Both the position numbers and the translations under genes were made by a program. Shown piece after piece: positions 15,098 to 21,715 of a stretch of 37,555 bases of DNA (the first letter of the stretch is position 1; the number at the start of each line of letters is the position of its first letter). The stretch comes from a virus: positions 1 through 37,555 of the IMG/VR virus record IMGVR_UViG_3300032431_000026; one strand, given 5' to 3'. The notes beneath the pieces were generated by a model that was not told the origin of the DNA, did not search any database, and saw only the letters and a program-made list of their open reading frames with translations.

Positions 15098-15681
15098 ACA
15101 TATAAAATTGTAATACGTTCTGTGGCGAAAAATATATCACCGGTCATAAGGCTAAGGTCTGAACCGCTAACCATAACCTGACCTAATCCGGGTGATGAAA
15201 TTACTACCGTTCTTTCGTTACCATCCCTGAATATCAGATACACCTTTTCCACGCCGTCAATGGCCGGAATATTCAGGGTTGGGCTATCAGATGGAACGGT
15301 ATAATAAAGAACAGTAAGGCCACCTGCACCGCTCGGCGAACCGCTGCCGGTATCATCCACGCCCACGATATAAACGCCGCCTAACTCTATCAACCTTTTG
15401 CGGTCCCTTTCAAATATATTGTCTATGTCAATGGCTCCGAACCGGCTCACAATGAACATATCCCGGGTCCATGTAAAATCATCCCGCCAATTAACTTTTA
15501 TATTAAATTGGTAGTTGGTTGCTACCCTTTCGCTTATAATATAATCGGTACCCGCGGTCTGATCTATTGTTGCCCACATCGGAGCATTAGAAAGCAATTC
15601 CGGTGCAGCCGGCACGAACTCGCCGAAGCCATCGGCAGCATATGTATAACGGAAAACTAATATTTGTTCTGTATGTGGCAA
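15094..15681 (-). CDS. Head-tail adaptor (stopper-like) with C-terminal extension
   Basis: 195 residues. The first ~110 look like a head-tail joining protein of the SPP1 gp16 / HK97 gp9 type (DGFGEFVPAAPE, then MWATIDQTAG, then YQFNIKVNWRDDF, then a DIDNIFERDRKR block). After a Gly/Ser linker (DTGSGSPSGAGG) follows a separate ~75-residue beta module (VYLIFRDGNERTVVI, FFATERITILYV). That module is not needed for the joining role; it might decorate the neck or bind glycans (inference). Starts 17 bases after the Tad2-like gene. Confidence 0.72.
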   Translation of the reverse strand: MPHTEQILVFRYTYAADGFGEFVPAAPELLSNAPMWATIDQTAGTDYIISERVATNYQFNIKVNWRDDFTWTRDMFIVSRFGAIDIDNIFERDRKRLIELGGVYIVGVDDTGSGSPSGAGGLTVLYYTVPSDSPTLNIPAIDGVEKVYLIFRDGNERTVVISSPGLGQVMVSGSDLSLMTGDIFFATERITILYV

Positions 15682-15698
15682 AGTAGCTTAAATTTAAT

Positions 15699-15929
15699 TT
15701 AGTCCAGAATGCACCAATCTTCTGATAAAACATCTGTTTGACTTGCAAGCCACGGTACCAAATGTTTATCTGCCGTAAACATATAAATATACGGTAATGT
15801 CATTTTACTATTTGCATCAGGTACCTGCAATTTTAAGTACATATTTTTCCCATTCCATCCCTGTCTCGAAACTGATTTACCTGCTTTTAAGGCTGTAATC
15901 GCTTCACCAAAAGTTTTATTTGTTAACAT
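15699..15929 (-). CDS. tad2: Tad2-like Thoeris anti-defence protein (DUF2829)
   Basis: 76 residues with the DUF2829 pattern across the full length: FGEAITALKAGKSV, then RQGWNGKNMYL (22-32), PYIYMFTADKHLVPW (46-60) and SQTDVLSEDW (63-72). DUF2829 proteins include Tad2, shown to sequester the cyclic ADP-ribose signal made by Thoeris TIR proteins and so block that defence. Length fits the single-domain family. It lies inside the structural operon between connector and adaptor genes, an odd place for an early anti-defence function. Family assignment is strong; anti-Thoeris activity of this copy is inferred, because not every DUF2829 protein has been tested. Confidence 0.82.
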   Translation of the reverse strand: MLTNKTFGEAITALKAGKSVSRQGWNGKNMYLKLQVPDANSKMTLPYIYMFTADKHLVPWLASQTDVLSEDWCILD

Positions 15930-16033
15930 TTGTTTTTTGTTTTATTTAGTACGAATATATTTAAGTCGTTTATATCACCAATGGTTACAATGGTTTCACC
16001 TTCTATTTCCTCGAACGTTGCTGTGAGTTCCAT
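15923..16033 (-). CDS. Small coupled ORF, 36 aa
   Basis: ATG at 16033 overlaps the connector stop by one base (TAATG), and its TAA at 15925-15923 overlaps the Tad2-like start by 7 bases. The peptide begins MELTATFEEIEGETIV and is acidic first, then ends in NKTKNKC. It fills the whole gap between two coupled genes, which supports translation. It may be a separate small protein or only a coupler for the downstream gene; no family recognised. Confidence 0.5.
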   Translation of the reverse strand: MELTATFEEIEGETIVTIGDINDLNIFVLNKTKNKC

Positions 16034-16566
16034 TAAGATATTATTAAATTGTAAGCAAGCAAACCCTTTACTTCCGGTGCCATCATTGCGCCCCTGTCTG
16101 CATCCCTGTTGTTATACATAAAGCCGCCCTGAGCCTTTATAGCCTGTTTAAAGATACCCTGTGCATCAACCCCTAAAGCGTATGTAATGCGGTGCAGTCC
16201 TACCTCGCTGCTTTCAATACTGATGCGGTTCTCACCGATGGCTTCATATTCATTATCCGCCGCCAATAAATCCACCCATTCACTCGGGCATTTTTTCCAC
16301 TCTACTTTTGTTATGGAAGCAACCGGCGCAAATGGTAGCTGCATGGGCTTGTGGCCGCTATTCTGGAAGGTAGCAATGGCCGTTTTAGTTAGTAGGCTAA
16401 CCGAACACATTTGCTCGATCATTATCCTGGCAGCCGTAATGAACATAGCTAAGGGAGCATCATAACCCGCACCCTCAATTTGTAGGTATGTCTTTAATTC
16501 GGCCACCGTCACGACCTCGGTAGAACCTATGTCCGTCAGCTTTATATCTTGCAAAATCACACCCAT
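16033..16566 (-). CDS. Head-tail connector (gp6-like)
   Basis: 177 residues from ATG 16566 (MGVILQDI); an earlier ATG at 16584 adds six residues. The N-terminal half has the gp6-like DNA-packaging/connector layout: VTVAELKTYLQIEGAGYDAP, a helix LAMFITAARIMIEQM, then a strand pair around FQNSGHKPMQLPFAPV and VEWKKCPSEW. The protein forms the ring below the portal. First gene of the head-tail module, following the + strand moron island. Confidence 0.82.
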   Translation of the reverse strand: MGVILQDIKLTDIGSTEVVTVAELKTYLQIEGAGYDAPLAMFITAARIMIEQMCSVSLLTKTAIATFQNSGHKPMQLPFAPVASITKVEWKKCPSEWVDLLAADNEYEAIGENRISIESSEVGLHRITYALGVDAQGIFKQAIKAQGGFMYNNRDADRGAMMAPEVKGLLAYNLIIS

Positions 16567-16599
16567 ATTTATAAATAGGTGCAAAAAAAGGTGGAACTA

Positions 16600-16633
16600 A
16601 ATAAACCTTGTGTTAGTTTATTATGTATATTTG
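16600..16633 (+). promoter_or_regulatory. Bacteroidota-type promoter with inverted repeat (P1)
   Basis: TATATTTG (16626-16633) fits the -7 consensus TAnnTTTG; TTG at 16608 may be the -33 element. Inverted repeat AATAAAC (16600-16606) and GTTTATT (16616-16622) flanks it, with the right arm 3 bases before the -7 box as in P2-P4. Drives the 87-residue moron gene. Confidence 0.72.
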
Positions 16634-16655
16634 TATAAACTTAAAAATAAATATT

Positions 16656-16919
16656 ATGGCAAACGAAAACAATGATTTATCGACATTTCCGATTAGATTT
16701 GAGCATCAGGAAAGGTATGCGGATGGTACTAAGGTTACAAAGATTGAAACGCATTTCGGACTAACGAAGCTGGAGTATTTTACCGCTGCTGCAATGCAGG
16801 GTCTGCTGGCAAATAGTCCTGATTGGTCTGAATCCGAGCAATCAAAAAAATGGGTTGCAGTACAAGCCGTTGAATATGCAACAAAAACCCTAGAAAAATT
16901 AGAGTCCTTAAAAGCATAA
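16656..16919 (+). CDS. Moron-like hypothetical protein, 87 aa
   Basis: Starts at ATG 16656 (MANENNDL); the frame is open to 16623, but that part overlaps the promoter -7 box. Contents: FPIRFEHQERYADGTKV, LTKLEYFTAAAMQGLLAN, and a helical C-terminus rich in Lys and Glu. The AMQGLL phrase is familiar from small phage proteins of this phylum, function unknown. It stands alone on the + strand between leftward structural genes, with its own promoter and terminator, which is the definition of a moron. Confidence 0.8.
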   Translation: MANENNDLSTFPIRFEHQERYADGTKVTKIETHFGLTKLEYFTAAAMQGLLANSPDWSESEQSKKWVAVQAVEYATKTLEKLESLKA

Positions 16920-16924
16920 CCACC

Positions 16925-16954
16925 TAAGCGGCCTTGACATCAGTTAAGGCCGCT
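16925..16954 (+). terminator. Intrinsic terminator after moron gene
   Basis: Ten-base-pair stem AAGCGGCCTT / AAGGCCGCTT with a 10-base loop, 5 bases after the stop codon and followed by a short T-rich stretch (TATCAAT). The U tract is weak, so it may leak. Confidence 0.65.
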
Positions 16955-16962
16955 TTATCAAT

Positions 16963-16992
16963 AAAAAACCCCCAACGTAGAAACGCCGGGGG
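16963..16992 (-). terminator. Intrinsic terminator of the glycosyltransferase cassette
   Basis: On the minus strand, CCCCCGGCG, loop TTTCTA, CGTTGGGGG form nine pairs (two G-U), followed by TTTTTTATT. On the plus strand the G-U pairs become A-C mismatches, so it is directional. It ends the leftward transcript 28 bases after the GT4 stop. Same loop and stem style as the terminator at 31827. Confidence 0.85.
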
Positions 16993-17020
16993 AACTTATA
17001 AACCCTAACTAACTGTAATA

Positions 17021-17914
17021 TCAAATATTTATCAGCCATTCGATTAACCCGTCCGTATCCCTGTGATACCTTTCATATACATTAATGATTTTCAATTGAT
17101 GGTGCCGGTAAATGCTATAATATTGAAAGTAATATTCAAGCCTTTCGTTAAATTCCCAATTAAAGTTATAGCATATACCCAACTCATGGAACGCCGGGAT
17201 ATTACTCCCCAATACCGGTACACCCAAACTCATTGCTTCCAGCGCTAAGGTAGGCATTCCTTCCTTAAGCGAAGGCATTATAAGCAAGGCAGCAAGGCTC
17301 AGCATCTCCGTTATATTATAGCTGCCTTTTATGTATCTTATGTTATTAGCTTTGCCGGTGATCTGCGTATTGTAACCCGCATGGACGCCTATAAACTGCC
17401 TATTGGGGTTCTGCTTTGCCAACCCTTCAAGCAATCCACCGCCTTTGTTTTGATTGCAGTTTATAAGCATAACCGCCCCATCTTCGTTAGCGGGTAGCGG
17501 GATGGTACCGGCGTATCTGTTGAACGGCCAAAACACCCGGCTGTCAATGCATTCGTAATTAACGGACTCCTTAACGTGCTGAGCGCAATAAATTACCCTA
17601 TGTTCTTTAACGCTCCAGGGTTCCTTACTCTGGTTATGCTGGATAAAAACAATGGGCTTGTTTAGGGGGTTGCTACGCATCTTGCCGGGTACCGTTATGA
17701 TAAGGTCACACCATCGGTAGTATCCAATGTAGTAATCACCGCAAATGGCCTCCGCCCTTATGTTCTCAAATACCTTTTCACCGTTAAGGTTAGAACACAT
17801 AAAAATAACCTCATGCCCCCGGCTTACCAATTCCTTAGCGAAATTCTGATGGTAAACGGTTGCGCCGTTCTGGTTTACCGTGATGTGATCGAAGGTGACG
17901 AATAGTATTTTCAT
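17021..17914 (-). CDS. GT4-type glycosyltransferase
   Basis: 297 residues with a GT-B fold outline. The N-terminal domain opens MKILFVTFDHITVNQNGA with a Gly-rich acceptor-side loop. The C-terminal donor domain has MLINCNQNKGGG, FIGVHAG and the GT4 E-x7-E motif in KEGMPTLALEAMSLGVPVLG (around 235-255). It would transfer a sugar from a nucleotide sugar to an unknown acceptor. Last gene of the leftward cassette with the fucosyltransferase fusion, so both probably act on the same glycan. Shorter than typical host GT4 enzymes (350-400). The leader ends AACTTATG. Confidence 0.87.
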   Translation of the reverse strand: MKILFVTFDHITVNQNGATVYHQNFAKELVSRGHEVIFMCSNLNGEKVFENIRAEAICGDYYIGYYRWCDLIITVPGKMRSNPLNKPIVFIQHNQSKEPWSVKEHRVIYCAQHVKESVNYECIDSRVFWPFNRYAGTIPLPANEDGAVMLINCNQNKGGGLLEGLAKQNPNRQFIGVHAGYNTQITGKANNIRYIKGSYNITEMLSLAALLIMPSLKEGMPTLALEAMSLGVPVLGSNIPAFHELGICYNFNWEFNERLEYYFQYYSIYRHHQLKIINVYERYHRDTDGLIEWLINI

Positions 17915-17943
17915 AAGTTGTTTTTAATATTAGTAAATAAAAT

Positions 17944-18021
17944 AGGGGTGATGGTGCTGCTCCCTCCGTTCAAAGTGGTTCACCATCAGGACGCGGAGCC
18001 GCTTCTGTCCTTTGTACCCCT
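17944..18021 (-). other. Structured intergenic element, possible three-way junction RNA
   Basis: Between the two glycosyltransferase genes, on the minus strand, an outer stem AGGGGT/ACCCCT (18021-18016 with 17949-17944) encloses two inner hairpins: GGAC...GTCC with inner GCG/CGC (18010-17989) and GATGGTG...CACCATC (17987-17981 with 17956-17950). The outer stem is followed by ATTTTATTT. This may act as an attenuator or processing site; the outer stem includes bases of the upstream stop codon. Confidence 0.4.
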
Positions 18022-20026
18022 ACTTATCAAAAACCATAATCGTATTCTCAAACCAACTGCAACCGCTGCACCTGGCTCTAAGGTATTCACTTTGCTCAGC
18101 GTTATAGTTCCATGCACGGTATGCCATTTCGTCAATGATGTAATCGTTAGGCTGGCAGTTCACATGCCCGAATCCACCTTGACCCGGTATTGCCCAAGAT
18201 AGGATTATTTTCTTAGTTGCTGATTCGCAAATATTATCCAAAACAATCTGCTCGAACTCCTGCTCTATGTGTTCGCCGACCTCGAGGCATAGCACGGCAT
18301 CAAATAGGGCATAACCATACACCCCTTTAGTGACATCGTATTTATCAACACCAAATAAGTCAATTGATAACTGAGGACTTATGTCCGTAGCATATACTAC
18401 GAAACCACGCCTATTTAAAAACGCTGAATAAAAACCAGGCCCCGCTCCAATATCAAGCACATCAAAGACATCAGAATCCTTCAACACCTCCCCAATACTA
18501 TGCGCCAACTCGAGACTAAAGGCATGTTCTTTAATTGCGTCTTTAAGTTCCCAACCACCGCTGTATCCCCGTACCTGCTTATTCAATCCTAAATGTTCAA
18601 TAAGTTGATCCTTATCAAAGCCTTTTATTTTTTCCCAATATTGATGGCTTGCTATACTGTCCGGGTTCCTCATTGTGCTGTCAGGCCCCCTAAAATGTTC
18701 CATGTGAAACAATGCACCAGGTACGCGCTGTACATTCAACCCCAACAAATTGAACCGCCAAAACCTTTCCGCATCTTCCGGGCTATAGCTTACAAAGTTT
18801 TCGTTTTCGCCTCCCGCATCAATGAACTTCTGCTTATTGTAACCAAGGCAACCGCCCACGCTAACCGCTCCGCCGAAGCCCGGCCAATGCTCGCCAACAA
18901 GGGGTTGCAGGGTATCGAGGTTAGCGGATACCGATGCGAAGTGCTTGCGATCAACGAGCGCAAAGGTGCCATCATAGGGATACACTACATCGGCTCCATT
19001 ACGTAGCTTCTGCATCATATCGAGAAGCTGAAACGGGGGAATGATAACGTCCGCATCTATGTTTATAACAAATTCGGTGTCCGCCGCATTAGTCATTAGG
19101 TTCAATGCTTTGGTACGGTGAAACTTGCCGTCAAAATCAAAGTGCGTATCGCATTCAGTAAGATTTGTGTTTATTTCCCCGGCTATAAAATAAGGATCGA
19201 AATATAAAGACAAGTAAGTGGAAACAAGTTTAAGGTTTTCGCTCCTGTCTTTGCTATCAATCATAAACGGGACAATAAAAGTACAGTCTGGTGCATCTAC
19301 TACACCCTCTTTCCCCGTATCCCATTCCTCCGGGAACAGATCAACCACACTACAGGAATCCTTTAACGGCCCGGCAAACCATTCCTCGGGTCTTACTACC
19401 TGGCCACCGCTAAGGTAGGCACCCCACCATGAAAACGTACTGTTGGCCGTGATGTGTGCTTTGTATTCTGCCATGTTGGATAGTTCCAAAATGGGGTCCT
19501 CACTGTGCTGGCAATGGCCGCTGTGATGTAGCTTAATGAAAGCGTGGTCATCGCTGAATGCCATTATAGGTATTAGGGGGAAGTTCCAATAATACGTGCT
19601 TAGGTAGTAAGTCATAGGAAGCTGGTAATAGTTGGCATTACCGACATAGTCAGTACGGCGGTAATGTATTGCTACACCGTCAATGGTTCCCGGCTTGCAG
19701 CCCTTTGGGGTAAGGTATTGCCGAATCAAGTCCTCATATCCATGCCAATATTTAGGGCTTTGCAGGTAGCCGGTAATACTGACTACATCACTATGTAAAG
19801 GATAGTTCGTGTAAGTATAATAAAATTCCTTTATACTATAGGTCGCCGGTTCTATATCCCCGAAGTATTCATCAGGGATATTAAACCGATTCCTGTATTG
19901 CCACCCCTTCGGGATCCGGGGTGTATAGCCGTTTCGTAGGGCTATGCCTATTAGTGATGCAATCGTAAAAAGCTGGTTACCTAAGCGGCCACCGTTGCCA
20001 ATGTTTGGTAGTTGTAGTAATTTCAT
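18020..20026 (-). CDS. Three-domain fusion: GT11 fucosyltransferase, GT-A glycosyltransferase, SAM methyltransferase
   Basis: 668 residues. Residues 1-240 match GT11 alpha-1,2-fucosyltransferases: GGRLGNQLFTIAS (12-24), the donor motif HYRRTD (121-126) and ITANSTFSWWGAYLS (192-206). Residues ~248-450 form a GT-A domain with NIDADV (DxD at 324-326), VGGCLGYN and EDAERFWR, like the Glyco_transf_7C part of galactosyl- and chondroitin-type transferases. Residues ~490-668 form a class I methyltransferase with motif I DIGAGPG (525-531). One chain could add two sugars and a methyl cap. Acceptor unknown: virion protein glycans or host surface glycans. No frameshift seen across domain borders. Confidence 0.87.
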   Translation of the reverse strand: MKLLQLPNIGNGGRLGNQLFTIASLIGIALRNGYTPRIPKGWQYRNRFNIPDEYFGDIEPATYSIKEFYYTYTNYPLHSDVVSITGYLQSPKYWHGYEDLIRQYLTPKGCKPGTIDGVAIHYRRTDYVGNANYYQLPMTYYLSTYYWNFPLIPIMAFSDDHAFIKLHHSGHCQHSEDPILELSNMAEYKAHITANSTFSWWGAYLSGGQVVRPEEWFAGPLKDSCSVVDLFPEEWDTGKEGVVDAPDCTFIVPFMIDSKDRSENLKLVSTYLSLYFDPYFIAGEINTNLTECDTHFDFDGKFHRTKALNLMTNAADTEFVINIDADVIIPPFQLLDMMQKLRNGADVVYPYDGTFALVDRKHFASVSANLDTLQPLVGEHWPGFGGAVSVGGCLGYNKQKFIDAGGENENFVSYSPEDAERFWRFNLLGLNVQRVPGALFHMEHFRGPDSTMRNPDSIASHQYWEKIKGFDKDQLIEHLGLNKQVRGYSGGWELKDAIKEHAFSLELAHSIGEVLKDSDVFDVLDIGAGPGFYSAFLNRRGFVVYATDISPQLSIDLFGVDKYDVTKGVYGYALFDAVLCLEVGEHIEQEFEQIVLDNICESATKKIILSWAIPGQGGFGHVNCQPNDYIIDEMAYRAWNYNAEQSEYLRARCSGCSWFENTIMVFDK

Positions 20027-20028
20027 TG

Positions 20029-20199
20029 TTAAGATTTAAGTAAAATAATCATTGTATCAGTTGACAAATTTAGAAGGCAACAATCCACCCTGTATTCAAT
20101 GTCGTTATGTTCAACCACATCTTCAGTACCCAATGTAATCAGGAAATCATATTCCTTTATAATGCGACATTCTTTTGCTATAATAATTTGTGTTTTCAT
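20029..20199 (-). CDS. Hypothetical small protein, 56 aa
   Basis: ATG at 20199 overlaps the previous stop (ATGA), and the stop lies 2 bases before the fucosyltransferase fusion start, so the ORF exactly fills the gap. The peptide begins MKTQIIIAKECRI and continues with a beta-rich, acidic middle (TLGTEDVVEHND). No family recognised. Translation is supported by coupling on both sides. Confidence 0.6.
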   Translation of the reverse strand: MKTQIIIAKECRIIKEYDFLITLGTEDVVEHNDIEYRVDCCLLNLSTDTMIILLKS

Positions 20200-20684
20200 A
20201 AGTTTATGCAGACGTTTATAAGGCGTTTCAATTCCTCTTTGGTTAGTATTACCAATTCAAGTTCCATGCGTGACATACCAAAATCATTTATTGGTGTTAT
20301 TACAAAAGAATCCTGTTTATCTTTCGGCAGTTGTTTAAACATGCCATGAGACAACTCTCTTTTCCAATATTCTATGTATTCAACTAAATCTTTTTTATAA
20401 TGTTCTGTTTGGATCGTTACGCTTGACTTATACATAGACATTTCCAATCCAGCAACTTGCATTATAGTGTTTATATTTACATCGCTATCCTCTCTTGTAC
20501 GCGCTTTGGGAATATCTTTTGGTATTGACTTATTGTAGCTGTTACAATACAATTGCAGCACGAATGCGAATGCTACCAAGACCCAAGCAACAAGTGCCCA
20601 CTTTGTATTAATCGGTATAATTACCATTATAAGTATTACCGCTGCTAAATAAGCAACTACTACTTTTAAAAAGTCTTTTTTCAT
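20196..20684 (-). CDS. Membrane-anchored hypothetical protein
   Basis: 162 residues. Two adjacent TM segments near the N-terminus (VVVAYLAAVILIMVIIP and WALVAWVLVAFAFVLQL), then a soluble ~110-residue part with a charged helix around EHYKKDLVEYIEYWKREL and a C-terminal strand-helix unit (LELVILTKEELKRL). Probably an inner-membrane protein with a cytoplasmic domain. Member of the glycan cassette; it may anchor the enzymes or act in exclusion, both inferred. The leader has AAACTTATAAA just before ATG. Confidence 0.7.
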   Translation of the reverse strand: MKKDFLKVVVAYLAAVILIMVIIPINTKWALVAWVLVAFAFVLQLYCNSYNKSIPKDIPKARTREDSDVNINTIMQVAGLEMSMYKSSVTIQTEHYKKDLVEYIEYWKRELSHGMFKQLPKDKQDSFVITPINDFGMSRMELELVILTKEELKRLINVCINL

Positions 20685-20702
20685 TTTATAAGTTTTAATT
20701 AG

Positions 20703-20888
20703 TTAGAAATGGGTATGGCATCCGGTATCTTGCCATTTTATTCTTTCCTGGTTATTTGGCTTTTCAAAAACACGATGCTTTTTTATTGTTTCCACCCCGC
20801 AAAGAACACAGGATTTGATTTCGGTTACATACCAATATTTAGCCGCCTTTTGAGCCTTGGTTGCTTGTACTATGGTTTCGGTAGTCAT
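20703..20888 (-). CDS. Small putative zinc-binding protein, 61 aa
   Basis: Begins MTTETIVQATKAQKAAKYW, with one Cys-x-x-Cys (SCVLCGVE) near residue 27 and a C-terminal Cys-His-x-His (GCHTHF), enough for one zinc site. The ATG overlaps the preceding stop by 4 bases. Function unknown. Position and coupling support it as a gene. Confidence 0.55.
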   Translation of the reverse strand: MTTETIVQATKAQKAAKYWYVTEIKSCVLCGVETIKKHRVFEKPNNQERIKWQDTGCHTHF

Positions 20889-21115
20889 ACAGCCCTCCTT
20901 TTCGCCTTAACCCACTTCTGGCGCCCGGTACTTTGTAACCATTGCCCGTATTCCTTAGGGTCGTTGCCGTTTCCTAAATATGACCTCTCGACAATTCCAG
21001 AAGGATTAGGTGGGGTATCATTTCCACGCCTATAAGGTATCGGTTCGCTTGCTTGATTTTGATGGCAGGATGGAACCTGCATCGCAGTCTTACCTATAAA
21101 TGCAATCTTTTCCAT
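20885..21115 (-). CDS. Hypothetical protein, 76 aa
   Basis: MEKIAFIG start preceded by AAACTTATGAA, the leader used by other genes here. Pro/Asn/Gly-rich middle (PYRRGNDTPPNPSG) and a basic C-terminus (RQKWVKAKRRAV). No family recognised and probably partly disordered. Stop overlaps the next ATG by 4 bases. It follows a GC-rich hairpin at about 21130-21158. Confidence 0.5.
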   Translation of the reverse strand: MEKIAFIGKTAMQVPSCHQNQASEPIPYRRGNDTPPNPSGIVERSYLGNGNDPKEYGQWLQSTGRQKWVKAKRRAV

Positions 21116-21129
21116 TTCATAAGTTTAAA

Positions 21130-21158
21130 GCGACCTTAACCCTCGGGCTAAGGCCGCT
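21130..21158 (-). other. Intercistronic GC-rich hairpin
   Basis: Minus strand GCGGCCTTA ... TAAGGTCGC, nine pairs with one G-U, 10-base loop, then TTTAAAC. It separates the first gene of the cassette from the rest and could be an attenuator. It resembles hairpins at 16925, 24041 and 30236. Confidence 0.45.
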
Positions 21159-21189
21159 GTTATTTGGCAATAGTGCCGGGTACATGTTA

Positions 21190-21591
21190 TTATGCAGGTT
21201 CATCTGCGGGTTCAATTGCCCACAAATTTACATTTCTTTCTTTACCATTAACGACCATGGTCAATGATTGCATTTCTCCTACAATGATGCTAATTCTCCA
21301 CTCGTCAATTTTTGTGTAGGATATAGGACGGGCAGTTTTGTTCCTTATAAATAATGGCATGTCTTTCACTTCTCTATCTTCCCACCATTCAAGTCTTTTA
21401 AAGACTGCGGGATAATTGTCAAAACCTGGTTCCTCTAAATGCACAGGTTCCAATTCAGTGTATCCATGAAAGCGTAGGTCAAAAAAAACCAAATTTAAAG
21501 TTAATATGTGACCGATAGGCATTGAATTTGGACATCCTGGATAGTTGCCAATTAACTTGTAACGAGGCATTAGTAAATCTTCATTGGACAT
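21190..21591 (-). CDS. Hypothetical protein, 133 aa, first gene of the glycan cassette
   Basis: Begins MSNEDLLMPRYKLIGNYPG; features DLRFHGYTELEPVHLEEPG, FKRLEWWEDREVKDMP and a beta-rich C-terminus (EWRISIIVGEMQSLTMVV). I recall RYKLI-x-x-YPG proteins as small conserved items in Bacteroidota phages, without function. The gene lies 18 bases after the -7 box of P4 with leader AAACTTATAATAA, so it is the promoter-proximal gene of the cassette. Confidence 0.72.
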   Translation of the reverse strand: MSNEDLLMPRYKLIGNYPGCPNSMPIGHILTLNLVFFDLRFHGYTELEPVHLEEPGFDNYPAVFKRLEWWEDREVKDMPLFIRNKTARPISYTKIDEWRISIIVGEMQSLTMVVNGKERNVNLWAIEPADEPA

Positions 21592-21606
21592 TTATTATAA
21601 GTTTGA

Positions 21607-21664
21607 TACAAAGATAACCATTAAACAAATAGAAAGTTAGTTTATTTTAGTTAAGTTATCCACA
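21607..21664 (-). promoter_or_regulatory. Promoter/operator module with DnaA box (P4)
   Basis: Minus strand: DnaA box TGTGGATAA (21664-21656), inverted repeat AATAAAC (21646-21640) and GTTTAAT (21626-21620), -7 box TATCTTTG (21616-21609). It aligns without gaps to 31860-31917 with 47 of 58 identical by hand count. Drives the glycan cassette. Confidence 0.75.
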
Positions 21665-21693
21665 TAAAAAAACCCCCACACGAATGCAGGGGT
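21665..21693 (-). terminator. Strong intrinsic terminator after major capsid gene
   Basis: Minus strand ACCCCTGCA, tetraloop TTCG, TGTGGGGGT (nine pairs, two G-U) followed by seven T. It lies 23 bases after the capsid stop and directly upstream of P4, so the capsid transcript is separated from the glycan cassette. Confidence 0.88.
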
Positions 21694-21715
21694 CTTTTAT
21701 TATGTAATCAGAACT

